From Streptomyces sp. NBC_01485 (GTDB taxonomy: Bacteria > Actinomycetota > Actinomycetes > Streptomycetales > Streptomycetaceae): a stretch of DNA of 64,000 nt. The notes under the pieces were generated by a model. It worked only from the letters and a program-made list of their open reading frames with translations, was not told where the DNA came from and did no database searches. The stretch covers positions 4,898,001-4,962,000 of the forward strand of contig NZ_CP109435.1 in the NCBI RefSeq assembly GCF_036227125.1. The letters run 5' to 3'. A program made the position numbers and the translations under genes. Position 1 is the stretch's first letter, and every line of letters starts with the position of its first letter. This document shows, one piece after another, positions 8,223-16,554 of this stretch.

Positions 8223-9677
8223 ATGCAGGAGGGGACCGTGCCCGGGACCGTGTTGCTGCTCGCGGCCTCACCCGTGGGCAAGGGGTGTCTGGTGGACGCG
8301 GCCTCCGTGCTCCCCGTGCTGGCGGCCGTGCCGCCTTCCGTGCTGGCCGGCACCGACACCGCGAACGTCGTCGAGCTCGCCGATCCGCTGGAGCCGCAGG
8401 CCGTGCTGACCCGGCTGCGGGCCGCCGCGGCTGCGCCGGGGCCGCTGACGATCTTCGTCGCCGGGCAGTTGCAGCTCGACCGGCGGCAGCGGCTGCCGCA
8501 TCTGGCGCTGGCTCGTACGACGGCGTCGACCGTGCGGTATACGGCGTTGCCGTGGCACTGGTTGCGGGAGGAGCTGCGGTTGCGGGCGGGCGGGGCGACG
8601 ACGACCGTGGTGCTCGATCTGCGGGCGGACGCGGAGACGTGGGAGTGGTTGCGGGGGGATGGGGCTGGGGTTGCGGTTGGGGCTGAAGCTGAAGCTGCGG
8701 CTGGGGAGGGGCTGGGGTGTGGGGTCGGGGTTGCCATGTACGGGCGGGTCGCGGCGGCGGCGTCGTCGCGGGGGCGGAGGGGGGTTGCGTCGCCCTCGTA
8801 CATGAAGGCGGTCGCGACGATATTGCGTAGTGGGGGGCGGCCGGGGATGGAGCAGTTGCATCAGATGGCGTTGGCTCGGATCGGGGGTGAGGGGGAGGTG
8901 GGGGGCCTGGTTTTCTCCGCCCCCGCCGCCCCTGCCCTCCCCCACTCTCGGCTTCGCTCGAGCGGGGGGACCCCCATCCATCCCCTGGGGGCTGCCGCCC
9001 CCAGACCCCCGCTGTCGGCCCTGAACGGGCCTCGTCCTCAATCTCCCCCAGAGGGGGGACCCCCAGACGGGCTGGAAGATGCGGACCGGCGTGAGGAAGG
9101 CGCCCAGCGGGTGGGCGGGGGTTCGGGATGGCAGCCGCCTCGGCCTCACGCACCGGACGGGCTGGATGATGCGGACCGGCGTGAGGGTTCGGGATGGCAG
9201 CCGCCGCCTCGTCCTCAAGGGTCCCCGGCCGGGCCGGCTGGCGGCAGCGACCCCCACTCCGCCATCTCCGTCGCCGTTCAAGCCGGGCGGCATGACGAGG
9301 CCGACGGGATTGCGGCGTGGTGGGAGGAGGCTGCTGCCGTCGCGCACGGGCGTGGGTCCGAGGAGGCGTTGCACTGGGCCGAGGTGCGGGCGGATCTGGC
9401 GATGTTCGCGGGGGACGCGGCGCGCAGTTGCCGTACGTGGATGGAGGTCGCCGTCGCTCGGCTGGCGGCCGGGCAGCCGGTCGACGCGCCTGCCGTGGAG
9501 GCGGCGGTGGACCGGGCGCATCACCAGTGGGGGCGGATCGGCAGCGCGGACCGTGCCCGTGAGCTGGGGCCCGCGCTCGCGGAGCTGCGGGGCCGGGTGC
9601 CCGGCCGGCGGGTGGGCGCGCTCGACCATGTCCGGCAGCAGCTACGGCAGTTGGAGCAGTTGCAGACCCTGAGATGA
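8223..9677 (+). CDS. Uncharacterised Streptomyces protein with repeat insertion
   Basis: A 484-residue protein in three parts. The N-terminal domain (about 1-150) has alternating beta/alpha hydrophobic segments (VPGTVLLLAASP, PGPLTIFVAGQLQ, TTTVVLDLRAD), resembling a P-loop-free Rossmann-like or caspase-like fold with no recognised catalytic motif. A central low-complexity block (about 215-350) is encoded by repetitive DNA. The C-terminal helical domain (about 350-484, WWEEAAAVAHGRGSEEALHWAEVRADLAM) looks like TPR-type helices. The helical and N-terminal parts are typical of a Streptomyces-only family and I cannot name it. The ATG at 8223 follows GAGGGGAGGG directly upstream. Confidence 0.65.
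   Translation: MQEGTVPGTVLLLAASPVGKGCLVDAASVLPVLAAVPPSVLAGTDTANVVELADPLEPQAVLTRLRAAAAAPGPLTIFVAGQLQLDRRQRLPHLALARTTASTVRYTALPWHWLREELRLRAGGATTTVVLDLRADAETWEWLRGDGAGVAVGAEAEAAAGEGLGCGVGVAMYGRVAAAASSRGRRGVASPSYMKAVATILRSGGRPGMEQLHQMALARIGGEGEVGGLVFSAPAAPALPHSRLRSSGGTPIHPLGAAAPRPPLSALNGPRPQSPPEGGPPDGLEDADRREEGAQRVGGGSGWQPPRPHAPDGLDDADRREGSGWQPPPRPQGSPAGPAGGSDPHSAISVAVQAGRHDEADGIAAWWEEAAAVAHGRGSEEALHWAEVRADLAMFAGDAARSCRTWMEVAVARLAAGQPVDAPAVEAAVDRAHHQWGRIGSADRARELGPALAELRGRVPGRRVGALDHVRQQLRQLEQLQTLR
8935..9225. repeat. Dispersed Streptomyces repeat inside a CDS
   Basis: The block contains CTCTCGGCTTCGCTCGAGCG followed by runs of G and C, then CTGGGGGCTGCCGCCCCCAG (a strong hairpin) and a CTCGTCCTCAA segment. 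Two direct copies of a roughly 60-base unit (GACGGGCTGGA-GATGCGGACC ... GGGATGGCAGCCGCC) start at 9066 and 9156. These strings resemble the hairpin-rich intergenic repeats scattered through Streptomyces chromosomes. Here they are translated in frame within the gene. Confidence 0.6.
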
Positions 9678-9700
9678 CGGGTGAGCGACGGGAAACGGGA

Positions 9701-9738
9701 CGGCCGCCGACGCGTGTGGGGGAACGCGTCGGCGGCCG
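9701..9738 (+). terminator. Hairpin terminator
   Basis: CGGCCGCCGACGCG / CGCGTCGGCGGCCG forms a 14-bp stem with a 10-base loop, 23 bases downstream of the stop at 9677. The NLP gene on the opposite strand ends at 9801, so the hairpin may serve both genes. Confidence 0.75.
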
Positions 9739-9800
9739 GGTTTCGGGGCCCGAGGCCAGGCCAGATCCTGTCCCGTCAGATGCGGTCAGATCCGGTCAGC

Positions 9801-10613
9801 TCAGAGTGACAGGTTCGGGTTGAAGGACGGGATCTGGCTCGGCTTCGCCTTGTTCAGACCGTTCTTGAAGTGGTCCCCGAAGTCCTGGAGCGGGAAGTTG
9901 GCGCCGGTGGCGCCCTGGCCCGCGTCGCGGCCCGACCAGTCGAAGTTCCACAGCTTGTTGAAGGCCGTGGAGAAGTTGGACCTCATCCGGTCCATGGAGA
10001 CCAGGGTCGGCTCGTCCCACCTGCCGCTGCCCCAGGCCTCCGGCGCCTCGCCGGTCTTGGCGAAACGGAAGCCGTGGGTGGCCGCGCCGTCCAGGTGGTA
10101 GACGACGTGGACGCGGTTGCCGGAGCGCTCGACCGAGTTGAACGCTCTCGTGTCGTAGCCGCCGTGGGCCGAGACGGACACGTACGACGGGGTCTCCGCG
10201 CCGCGCTTCTGCCAGACGACGGCGTTCTCCCAGTCGTGGCGGTGGCCGGTGAGGCCGGCCGTGCCCTGGTCCTTCTCGAAGTAGAGGGCGTACATGTACG
10301 CGCACCAGTTGGCGTCGCACGCGGTCCGCACGTAGGTGTTGGCGCTGCCGAGGTGGTTGCTCTTGCAGCCGCCGCCGGTCGAGCCGGTGGTGTCGAGGCC
10401 GCCGTTGGTCTTTCCGCTCGCGTCGACGGCGGTCGCCGGGTAGCAGCCGTCCGCGTCGTAGTCGAAGTACGGCATGTACTTGGTCTGGAAGGCGGAGGCC
10501 TGCCAGGGCAGCGCGGTCAGGATTCCGGCGGACGCGCTGCCCGTCATGCCGACAGCCAGTGCTGCGGCGCTGACGGCCACGAGGGCGGCCTTGCGGATCT
10601 TCCTCAGGGACAT
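9801..10613 (-). CDS. Secreted NPP1/NLP-family necrosis-inducing-like protein
   Basis: A 270-residue precursor with a Sec signal peptide (KIRKAALVAVSAAALAVG ... ASAG, cleavage near 29). The mature protein has the NLP hallmark heptapeptide GHRHDWE at 123-129 and the upstream acidic segment FDYDADGCYP. Four cysteines (57, 83, 99 and 104) could form two disulfides. In plant pathogens this fold binds sphingolipids and lyses plant membranes. In Streptomyces the role is unknown, and the full motif suggests the cation/lipid site is intact. The ATG has a GGAGAG-type site upstream. The 5' leader contains a striking 12-bp tandem repeat. Confidence 0.88.
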   Translation of the reverse strand: MSLRKIRKAALVAVSAAALAVGMTGSASAGILTALPWQASAFQTKYMPYFDYDADGCYPATAVDASGKTNGGLDTTGSTGGGCKSNHLGSANTYVRTACDANWCAYMYALYFEKDQGTAGLTGHRHDWENAVVWQKRGAETPSYVSVSAHGGYDTRAFNSVERSGNRVHVVYHLDGAATHGFRFAKTGEAPEAWGSGRWDEPTLVSMDRMRSNFSTAFNKLWNFDWSGRDAGQGATGANFPLQDFGDHFKNGLNKAKPSQIPSFNPNLSL

Positions 10614-10646
10614 GTGGGGTCTCTCCCGATGCTTGTTCAGTTGGTC

Positions 10647-10723
10647 TTTCTGCTGATCGTTCTGCTGATCGTTCTGCTGATCGTTCTGCGGCTCGATCTG
10701 TTGATCGTTCTGCTGATCGTTCT
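10647..10723. repeat. 12-bp tandem repeat in NLP leader
   Basis: The unit TTCTGCTGATCG is repeated about six times, with the third-to-fourth junction degenerate (TGCGGCTCGATC). It lies 34-110 bases upstream of the NLP start codon and so within its likely 5' untranslated leader or promoter. Each unit contains GATC-centred half symmetry. Confidence 0.8.
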
Positions 10724-10960
10724 ACGCGTGGGGCATGGCCGACCACTCAGAAGATTTCCAACGGGCGAGTTGATTTGCACCTTGTCCCGTCGGTCGAATC
10801 AATTCCGCGACGGGCCCCTGACCGCCCGATCAACTACCCGGACGTCATGTACCTCACATCATGGGTTGGTTTACGTCGGATCGGGACGAAACGTAGGTTG
10901 AGGGTCCCTGCACATCGTTGAATATCGTTTTCATCTGTGGTTCGAACGTGAAGGTGACCC

Positions 10961-13900
10961 GTGGGACGTCCCGAACGACCGTTGGACCCCGGTGCCGGCC
11001 CGGTGCAGCGCCTCGCGAACGAGCTGCGCGAGCTGCGCAAGGCCGCCGGATCCCCCTCGTACCGCACGATGGCGATCGAGGCCGGTTTCTCCGCGACGAC
11101 GCTGTCGCTGGCGGCGGCCGGGGAGCGGCTGCCGTCGCTCGCCGTGGTCCAGGGGTACGCGCGGGCCTGCGGGGGCGACCCCGGGGAGTGGGACGCGCGG
11201 TGGAAGGCGGCGGAGGCCGAGGCCGCCGGGCTGCCGGCCGACGACGCGGAGGACGAGACGCCGCCGTACCGGGGGCTGGCCCGCTTCGAGCCGGACGACC
11301 GTGACCTGTTCTTCGGCCGGGACCGGCTGCTCGACGAGGTGCAGGAGCTGGTGTGCGGCGAGCACCGGTTCGCGGTGCTCTTCGGTGCGTCCGGCAGCGG
11401 CAAGTCCTCGCTGCTGCGGGCCGGACTGATACCCCGGCTGCGGGAGAAGATCGCCGAGCGCGGGACTCCGGCGGTGCTGCGGGTGTTCACCCCGGGGCCG
11501 CAGCCGGCCGTCACCTACGGGGAGTTGCTGGACCCGGCGGACGACGAGCCGGAGAGCTGGGTGGTCGTCGACCAGTTCGAGGAGGTCTTCACGCTCTGCC
11601 GGGACCCGGCCGAGCGGGCCCGGTTCCTGAACCTGCTGCTGGCCGCCCGCGCCCCGGGCTCGCGGCTGAAGGTGCTGATCGCCGTCCGCGCCGACTTCTA
11701 CGCCCGGTGCGCCGAACACCGTGAGCTGGCGGACGCGCTGCGCTCCTCCGCGCTGCTGGTCGGCCCGATGACCGCCGACGAACTGCGCGAGACCGTCATA
11801 CGGCCCGCGCAGGCGGCCGGGCTGCTGGTGGAGCGGGAGCTGACCGCGCGCATCATCGAGGAGGTCCTCGAACAGCCCGGCGGGCTGCCGATGCTGTCGC
11901 ACGCCCTGCTGGAGACCTGGCGGCGGCGCAAGGGGCGGATGCTGACCCTGGCCGCCTACGAGGCGGTCGGCGGGGTCAGCGGCGCGATCGCGGCGAGCGC
12001 CGAGGACGTCTACGGGCGGCTCTCCCCCGACCAGGAGCACTCCGCGCGCCGGCTGCTGCTGCGGATGGTCGAGCCGGGGCAGGGCACCCCCGACACCCGG
12101 CGCCCGCTGACCCGCGCCGAGCTGGCGGAGTACGCCGACCCCGAGGCGCCGGTCGTGCTGGAGCTGCTGGCCGGCGCCCGGCTGCTGACCGCCGACGAGG
12201 ACGCCGTCCACCTCGCCCACGAGGCCCTGATCAACTGCTGGCCCCGGCTGCACGGCTGGATCGAGGAGGACCGCGAACGGCTCCGACACCACCGCCGGCT
12301 GACCGAGGCGGCCTGCTCCTGGCTGGAGCACGACCGCGACCCCGGCGCGCTGTACCGGGGCGGCCGGCTCGTCCGGGCCGAGGAGATCTTCCCCGACCAC
12401 GCGAACGACCCCGCCCTGACCGACGCCGAGCGGGCCTTCCTCGTCGCCGCGTTCGACGTCCGGCAGGCGGAGCGGCTGGCCGCGGCGCGCTCCCGCAGCC
12501 GGGGCCGGCTGCTGGTGGGCGCGCTGTCGGCGGTCCTCGCGGTGTGCCTGGTGGTGGTGCTGGCCGCCTACGAGCAGCACGTGGACAGCACCCGGCAGCA
12601 GACGCAGAACACCGCCCGCCGGATCGCCGCCGTCGCCGACGGGCTGCGCACCACCGACCCGCGCGCCGCGCTGCTGCTGGGCGCCGCGTCCTGGCGGATC
12701 GCCGAGCTGCCGGAGACCCGGCGCGCCCTGCTCGGCTCGCTCGCCCAGCCGGAACCGGACGCCTTCACCGACCCGTCCTCGGGCTACGCCGAGCGGCGCT
12801 TCCTCGTCGACTCCGGCCGCACCCTGCTCGGCGTCGGGGACCGCGTCTGGCAGACCTGGGACGTGGCCACGCACCGCCGTACCGGCCGGGGCACGCTTCC
12901 CGTGGGCGACGCGCTCGCGGCGGGACCCGACGGCCGGATCCTCGCCCTGTCCGTCGGCGACGGCGAACGCCTGTGGGACACCGCCACCGGCCGCTGGGCG
13001 GCGGCCCGGCCGGCGGCCGGCGGCTACGACCTCGCCCTCGCCCCGAGCGGCCGCAGCTACCTGCTCGGCAACACCTACGAGGACGGCGTGCAGCTCCGGT
13101 CCGTCACGGACGGCCGGCTGCTGTTCGAGACCCGGGACGCCGACCGGGCGAACGTGATGCCGAGCGCCGACGACCGCAGGGTGGTCGTCTGCCCCACCGG
13201 CCACGCCCCCCAGGTGTGGGACACGGCCACCCACCGCGCGCTGCCCGGCGCCTGGCAGAAGGCCGGCGCCCTCTGCGACGACGACACGTCGATGGTGGCG
13301 TACGGCTACGCCACGGCCGACCGGTTCGCCGTCGTCACCGGCGCCGGCGTCCGCGTCTGGGACATCCCCTCGGGGCGGCAGGTCGCCCAGATCGCCGACG
13401 CGGGCGTGGAGTACGCCTCCCTCAGCAAGGACGGGGCGTTCCTCGCGACCGCCGGCACCGACGAGGTCCGCATCTGGCGCCTCTCCGTTCCCGGCACGCC
13501 CGTCTTCCGCCACCCCCTCAACAACCAGCACCTCTACGACGGCCTTGCCTGGGACCCCGGCCGGCCCGTGCTGCGCTACCTGGAGGGCGGCACCGTCCAC
13601 ACCCTCGACCTCACGACGGCCCTCACGTCGGCGTGGCGCGACCGTCCGCTGGACGGCGTCCTGCTCAGCCCCGACGGCCGCACCCTCGCCACCGCAGTGC
13701 GCACGGGCGCCCGCTACCGCTTCGAACTCCACGCCGCGGCCGACGGCCGGCTGCTGCACACGCTCCCCGCCCCGCCGATGCCCGTCTCCCGGGACGCCGC
13801 CCTGCCGGTCGTCCCGCAGAACACGGCGTCCCTGATGGCGTTCAGCCCCGACGGCGGTTCCTTCGCGTACGGCATCTCGGTCGCCGGCCGGCAGGCGGAC

Positions 13901-14710
13901 CCGCAGAAGTTCACCGTCTGGGACGTCCGCCGGGGACGGGCCCAGACCTCCCTGGACCTGTCGGCGTCCGCGTCCGGCACCGCCGTCATCGCCCTCGCCC
14001 TGTCACCCGGCGGCCGCACCCTCTACACCACCCGCACCCCGGAGGTCGGCGCGCTCAGCAACGAGACGTGGGACACCGCGAGCCACCGCCGTGAGCGCAG
14101 CGTCGACGACACCGCCCTCGCCAGCTACCACCTCGCCGTCCGCCCCGACGGCCGTCTGCTGGTCGGCGACAACCGCTCCTCCCTGCTGCCCCGGGGGGCG
14201 ATCCTCGCGAAGGACCTCGTCCAGGGGGAGGAGATCAACGCCCTCGCCTTCAGCCCCGACGGACACGGTCTCGCGGCGGGCGACATGACCGGCCGGGTCG
14301 CCCTGTGGGACGGCGACCTGAGCCACCGGGCGGGCATCCTGCGCAACGTCTTCCCGGCGCCCCTCAGCGGCAACGCGCCCGAAGCGGTCAGTGCCCTCGC
14401 CCTGTCACCCGACGGCCACACCCTCGCCGTCGGCGGCGACGCGGGCACGCTCCAGCTCTGGGACACGACGTCCCAGCAGCCCCTCGGCGGCCCGCTCCCC
14501 ACCCCCGGCGAGGCCATCGAGACCCTCACCTTCACCGCGGACAGCACCACGCTGTACGCTGGCGGCACCCACGTCTCCCTCCAGCGCTACGCCGTGGACA
14601 CGGAGCACGCGGTGACCGGCGTCTGCGCCCGGGCCTCCGGCACCGACCTGACCAAGGCGGAGTGGCGGACGTACGTACCGGACGCGCCGTACCGGCGGGT
14701 GTGCGGCTGA
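10961..14710 (+). CDS. HTH-STAND (nSTAND1) NTPase with WD40 propellers
   Basis: A 1249-residue signalling protein. An XRE-like helix-turn-helix (about 14-75, SYRTMAIEAGFSATTLS) precedes a STAND NTPase. The Walker A is GASGSGKSS at 142-150, Walker B is VVVDQFEE at 201-208, with a sensor RADFYARC near 240. A WHD-like helical region contains HLAHEALINCWPRL near 410. A single membrane helix (about 514-535) is followed by two WD40-type propellers (about 600-1240) with repeated FSPDG and LWD motifs. Such STAND ATPases act as switches that oligomerise on ligand sensing. The helix implies the propellers lie outside and the NTPase and HTH inside. The gene is monocistronic and divergent from the NLP gene; no effector domain is attached. 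Confidence 0.88.
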   Translation: MGRPERPLDPGAGPVQRLANELRELRKAAGSPSYRTMAIEAGFSATTLSLAAAGERLPSLAVVQGYARACGGDPGEWDARWKAAEAEAAGLPADDAEDETPPYRGLARFEPDDRDLFFGRDRLLDEVQELVCGEHRFAVLFGASGSGKSSLLRAGLIPRLREKIAERGTPAVLRVFTPGPQPAVTYGELLDPADDEPESWVVVDQFEEVFTLCRDPAERARFLNLLLAARAPGSRLKVLIAVRADFYARCAEHRELADALRSSALLVGPMTADELRETVIRPAQAAGLLVERELTARIIEEVLEQPGGLPMLSHALLETWRRRKGRMLTLAAYEAVGGVSGAIAASAEDVYGRLSPDQEHSARRLLLRMVEPGQGTPDTRRPLTRAELAEYADPEAPVVLELLAGARLLTADEDAVHLAHEALINCWPRLHGWIEEDRERLRHHRRLTEAACSWLEHDRDPGALYRGGRLVRAEEIFPDHANDPALTDAERAFLVAAFDVRQAERLAAARSRSRGRLLVGALSAVLAVCLVVVLAAYEQHVDSTRQQTQNTARRIAAVADGLRTTDPRAALLLGAASWRIAELPETRRALLGSLAQPEPDAFTDPSSGYAERRFLVDSGRTLLGVGDRVWQTWDVATHRRTGRGTLPVGDALAAGPDGRILALSVGDGERLWDTATGRWAAARPAAGGYDLALAPSGRSYLLGNTYEDGVQLRSVTDGRLLFETRDADRANVMPSADDRRVVVCPTGHAPQVWDTATHRALPGAWQKAGALCDDDTSMVAYGYATADRFAVVTGAGVRVWDIPSGRQVAQIADAGVEYASLSKDGAFLATAGTDEVRIWRLSVPGTPVFRHPLNNQHLYDGLAWDPGRPVLRYLEGGTVHTLDLTTALTSAWRDRPLDGVLLSPDGRTLATAVRTGARYRFELHAAADGRLLHTLPAPPMPVSRDAALPVVPQNTASLMAFSPDGGSFAYGISVAGRQADPQKFTVWDVRRGRAQTSLDLSASASGTAVIALALSPGGRTLYTTRTPEVGALSNETWDTASHRRERSVDDTALASYHLAVRPDGRLLVGDNRSSLLPRGAILAKDLVQGEEINALAFSPDGHGLAAGDMTGRVALWDGDLSHRAGILRNVFPAPLSGNAPEAVSALALSPDGHTLAVGGDAGTLQLWDTTSQQPLGGPLPTPGEAIETLTFTADSTTLYAGGTHVSLQRYAVDTEHAVTGVCARASGTDLTKAEWRTYVPDAPYRRVCG

Positions 14711-14724
14711 GCCGGGCGGTCACT

Positions 14725-14928
14725 TCACGGCGTACGCTGCGCGATCTCGTGCTGGGTGGCCGGAGCCACCGGAGTCGTGTCCGGCTTCGTATCCGTGTTC
14801 GTGGTACCGGCAGGGCCCGTGTTCGCCGCGGTGATCAGGGCCGCGACGGTCAGGAGGGCCGCGGCGACGGCCCTGGCGTAGGGCACGGAAGGCCGTGCGG
14901 CAGGGCGTGCGGATGGGCTTACGGGCAC
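14725..14928 (-). CDS. Small single-helix membrane or secreted protein
   Basis: A 67-residue ORF with basic, Pro/Arg-rich N-terminus, one hydrophobic helix (about 20-36, VAAALLTVAALITAA) and a Thr/Pro/Asp-rich tail. The GTG start at 14928 has GAGGT 5 bases upstream, which favours it over the longer frame. It converges on the STAND gene and diverges from the HTH-TPR gene. No family is recognised. Confidence 0.5.
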   Translation of the reverse strand: MPVSPSARPAARPSVPYARAVAAALLTVAALITAANTGPAGTTNTDTKPDTTPVAPATQHEIAQRTP

Positions 14929-14981
14929 GGCGACCTCGCAACGTCGGCGACTGCGAAACTCACGTCAGCCAGCTACCAGAA

Positions 14982-15036
14982 ATCAAGAGCTGTCAGAGCC
15001 ATCAAGAGCTGTCAAGAACGGTTAAGCGTGCTTAAC
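14982..15036 (+). promoter_or_regulatory. Direct and inverted repeats upstream of HTH-TPR gene
   Basis: ATCAAGAGCTGTCA occurs at 14982-14995 and again at 15001-15014 (19-bp period). GTTAAGCGTGCTTAAC at 15021-15036 is a 6-bp inverted repeat with a 4-base spacer. They sit 70-120 bases before the regulator start codon and could be autoregulatory operators. Confidence 0.4.
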
Positions 15037-15103
15037 TCACCGTTTAACCTAGGGCTGCGAGAGTCCAACGGCAAGAGGTGCAAGGGGAGTTGGGGGCCGG
15101 GGC

Positions 15104-16447
15104 GTGGGAGAGCGGGACGAGCCGGCGGTCGTGGGGCGCCGAGTGCAGCGGCTCCGCATCGAACGGGGCCTGACGCAAAGGCAGTTGGCCGAGCCGACCT
15201 ACACCCCTGCCTACGTCTCCACCCTGGAGGCCGGCCGGGTGCGCCCCTCCGACGAGGCGCTCAAGCACATCGCCGGCCGGCTCGGCGTCGACTTCGAGGA
15301 ACTGGCGACCGGCCGCCCCGCCCGCCTGGTCACCGACCTGCGGCTCCGTCTCACCGAGGCCCAGCGCGCGCTGGCCACCGGGGCGGCCGAGGACGCGGCA
15401 CGCCAGTACACCGGGCTCCTCGCGGAGGCGGAGGAACACGGCCTGGCCGAGGAACAGGCCACCGCGCTGCTGGGGCTCGGCGAGTGCGGGATCGACACGG
15501 GCGACCTGGACGCCGCCCGCCGCTGCTTCGAGCGGGCCGAGGCCCGTCTCGCCGACGCCCCGCTCCCGGCCCGCGTCCCGGCCCTGCGCGGACGCGCCGT
15601 GACCCACTACCTGGCCGGTGAACTCCGTTACGCCGTCTACCTGTTGGAGTCCACCCTCGACGAGCTCAACCGGGGCGGACTGCCCGACCCGGACGCGCTG
15701 CTGCTGCTCTACGCCTCCGTCATCGGCCCGTACATGGACATGGGCGCCCAGGCCCGCGCCGCGCAGGCCGCCGAGTTCGCCCTCGCCCTCGCGCCGCGGG
15801 TCGGCGACCCCGCCCTCGTGGCCCGCATGCACCGTTCCGTCGCCCGCACCCTCCTCGCCGAGGGCCGCCTCGCGGAGGCCGACGCCTCACTGGCCAAGGC
15901 CGCCGAGCTCTACCGTCAGCTCCACCTGCGCACCGAACTCGCCGACTGCCACTGGACGCGCGGCTACGTCCACGCCCAGAACGGCGAACTGGGCCTCGCC
16001 GAGGAAGAATTGAGGACGGCCCAGACCATGCTGTCGGCCCGGCGCGCCGCCCTCCACAGCAGTCAGGTCGCCGTCGAACTGGCCGACGTACTGCACCGCG
16101 GGGGCAGGTCGACGGAGGCGGCGGCGCTGCTGCACGGCGTCCTCGGCGACCTGTCCTCCGAGCGCGGCGCCGTGCACGCGGCGGGCGCGCACCGGCTGCT
16201 CGGCGTCATCGCCGAGGACGCCCGGGACACGGAGGCGGCCGAGGAGCACTACGTCCGCGCCCTGAGCCTGCTGGAACGCGCGGGCGCGGCCGGCGACCTG
16301 GCCGACCTGTGCCGCCTGCTGGGCGACCTGCTGCGCCGCACGGGGCGGGTGGACGCGGCCCTGGACGCCTACCGCACCGGCCTCGCCCACCGGACGACCC
16401 CGGGCACGACGACCCTGGGCCCCGCCCCGGCCCAGCCGCCGCTGTAG
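15104..16447 (+). CDS. XRE-type HTH regulator with TPR array
   Basis: A 447-residue protein. An N-terminal XRE helix-turn-helix (about 11-65, RLRIERGLTQRQLAEPTYTPAYVSTLEAG) is followed by about eight tetratricopeptide-like helical pairs (about 80-430, for example AARQYTGLLAEAEEHG and EEHYVRALSLLERAG). XRE-TPR proteins of this kind bind DNA and sense peptides or partner proteins with the TPR face. The GTG start lacks a strong ribosome site (GGGGCC just upstream) but is directly adjacent to the HTH. Repeats upstream suggest autoregulation. It is monocistronic and closed by a hairpin. Confidence 0.8.
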   Translation: MGERDEPAVVGRRVQRLRIERGLTQRQLAEPTYTPAYVSTLEAGRVRPSDEALKHIAGRLGVDFEELATGRPARLVTDLRLRLTEAQRALATGAAEDAARQYTGLLAEAEEHGLAEEQATALLGLGECGIDTGDLDAARRCFERAEARLADAPLPARVPALRGRAVTHYLAGELRYAVYLLESTLDELNRGGLPDPDALLLLYASVIGPYMDMGAQARAAQAAEFALALAPRVGDPALVARMHRSVARTLLAEGRLAEADASLAKAAELYRQLHLRTELADCHWTRGYVHAQNGELGLAEEELRTAQTMLSARRAALHSSQVAVELADVLHRGGRSTEAAALLHGVLGDLSSERGAVHAAGAHRLLGVIAEDARDTEAAEEHYVRALSLLERAGAAGDLADLCRLLGDLLRRTGRVDAALDAYRTGLAHRTTPGTTTLGPAPAQPPL

Positions 16448-16501
16448 TTCCTCGCCCCGGGGTACTGATCGGTGCCGGTACTGCCGATGACTCAGGGATC
16501 T

Positions 16502-16529
16502 CCCCCGCACCCTTGAGAGGGGTGCGGGG
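16502..16529 (+). terminator. Hairpin terminator
   Basis: CCCCGCACCC and GGGGTGCGGGG form a stem with a short loop, 55 bases after the stop of the HTH-TPR gene and 26 bases before the end of the convergent pseudo-protease gene. Confidence 0.7.
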
Positions 16530-16554
16530 AAGGATCGGAGATCATCCTCGCCGC

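Noticed and set aside
10931..13759. 942-codon antisense frame over the STAND gene
   Set aside because: Sense frame has Walker motifs and WD40 repeats; the antisense product is compositionally random and Gly/Arg/Val-rich.
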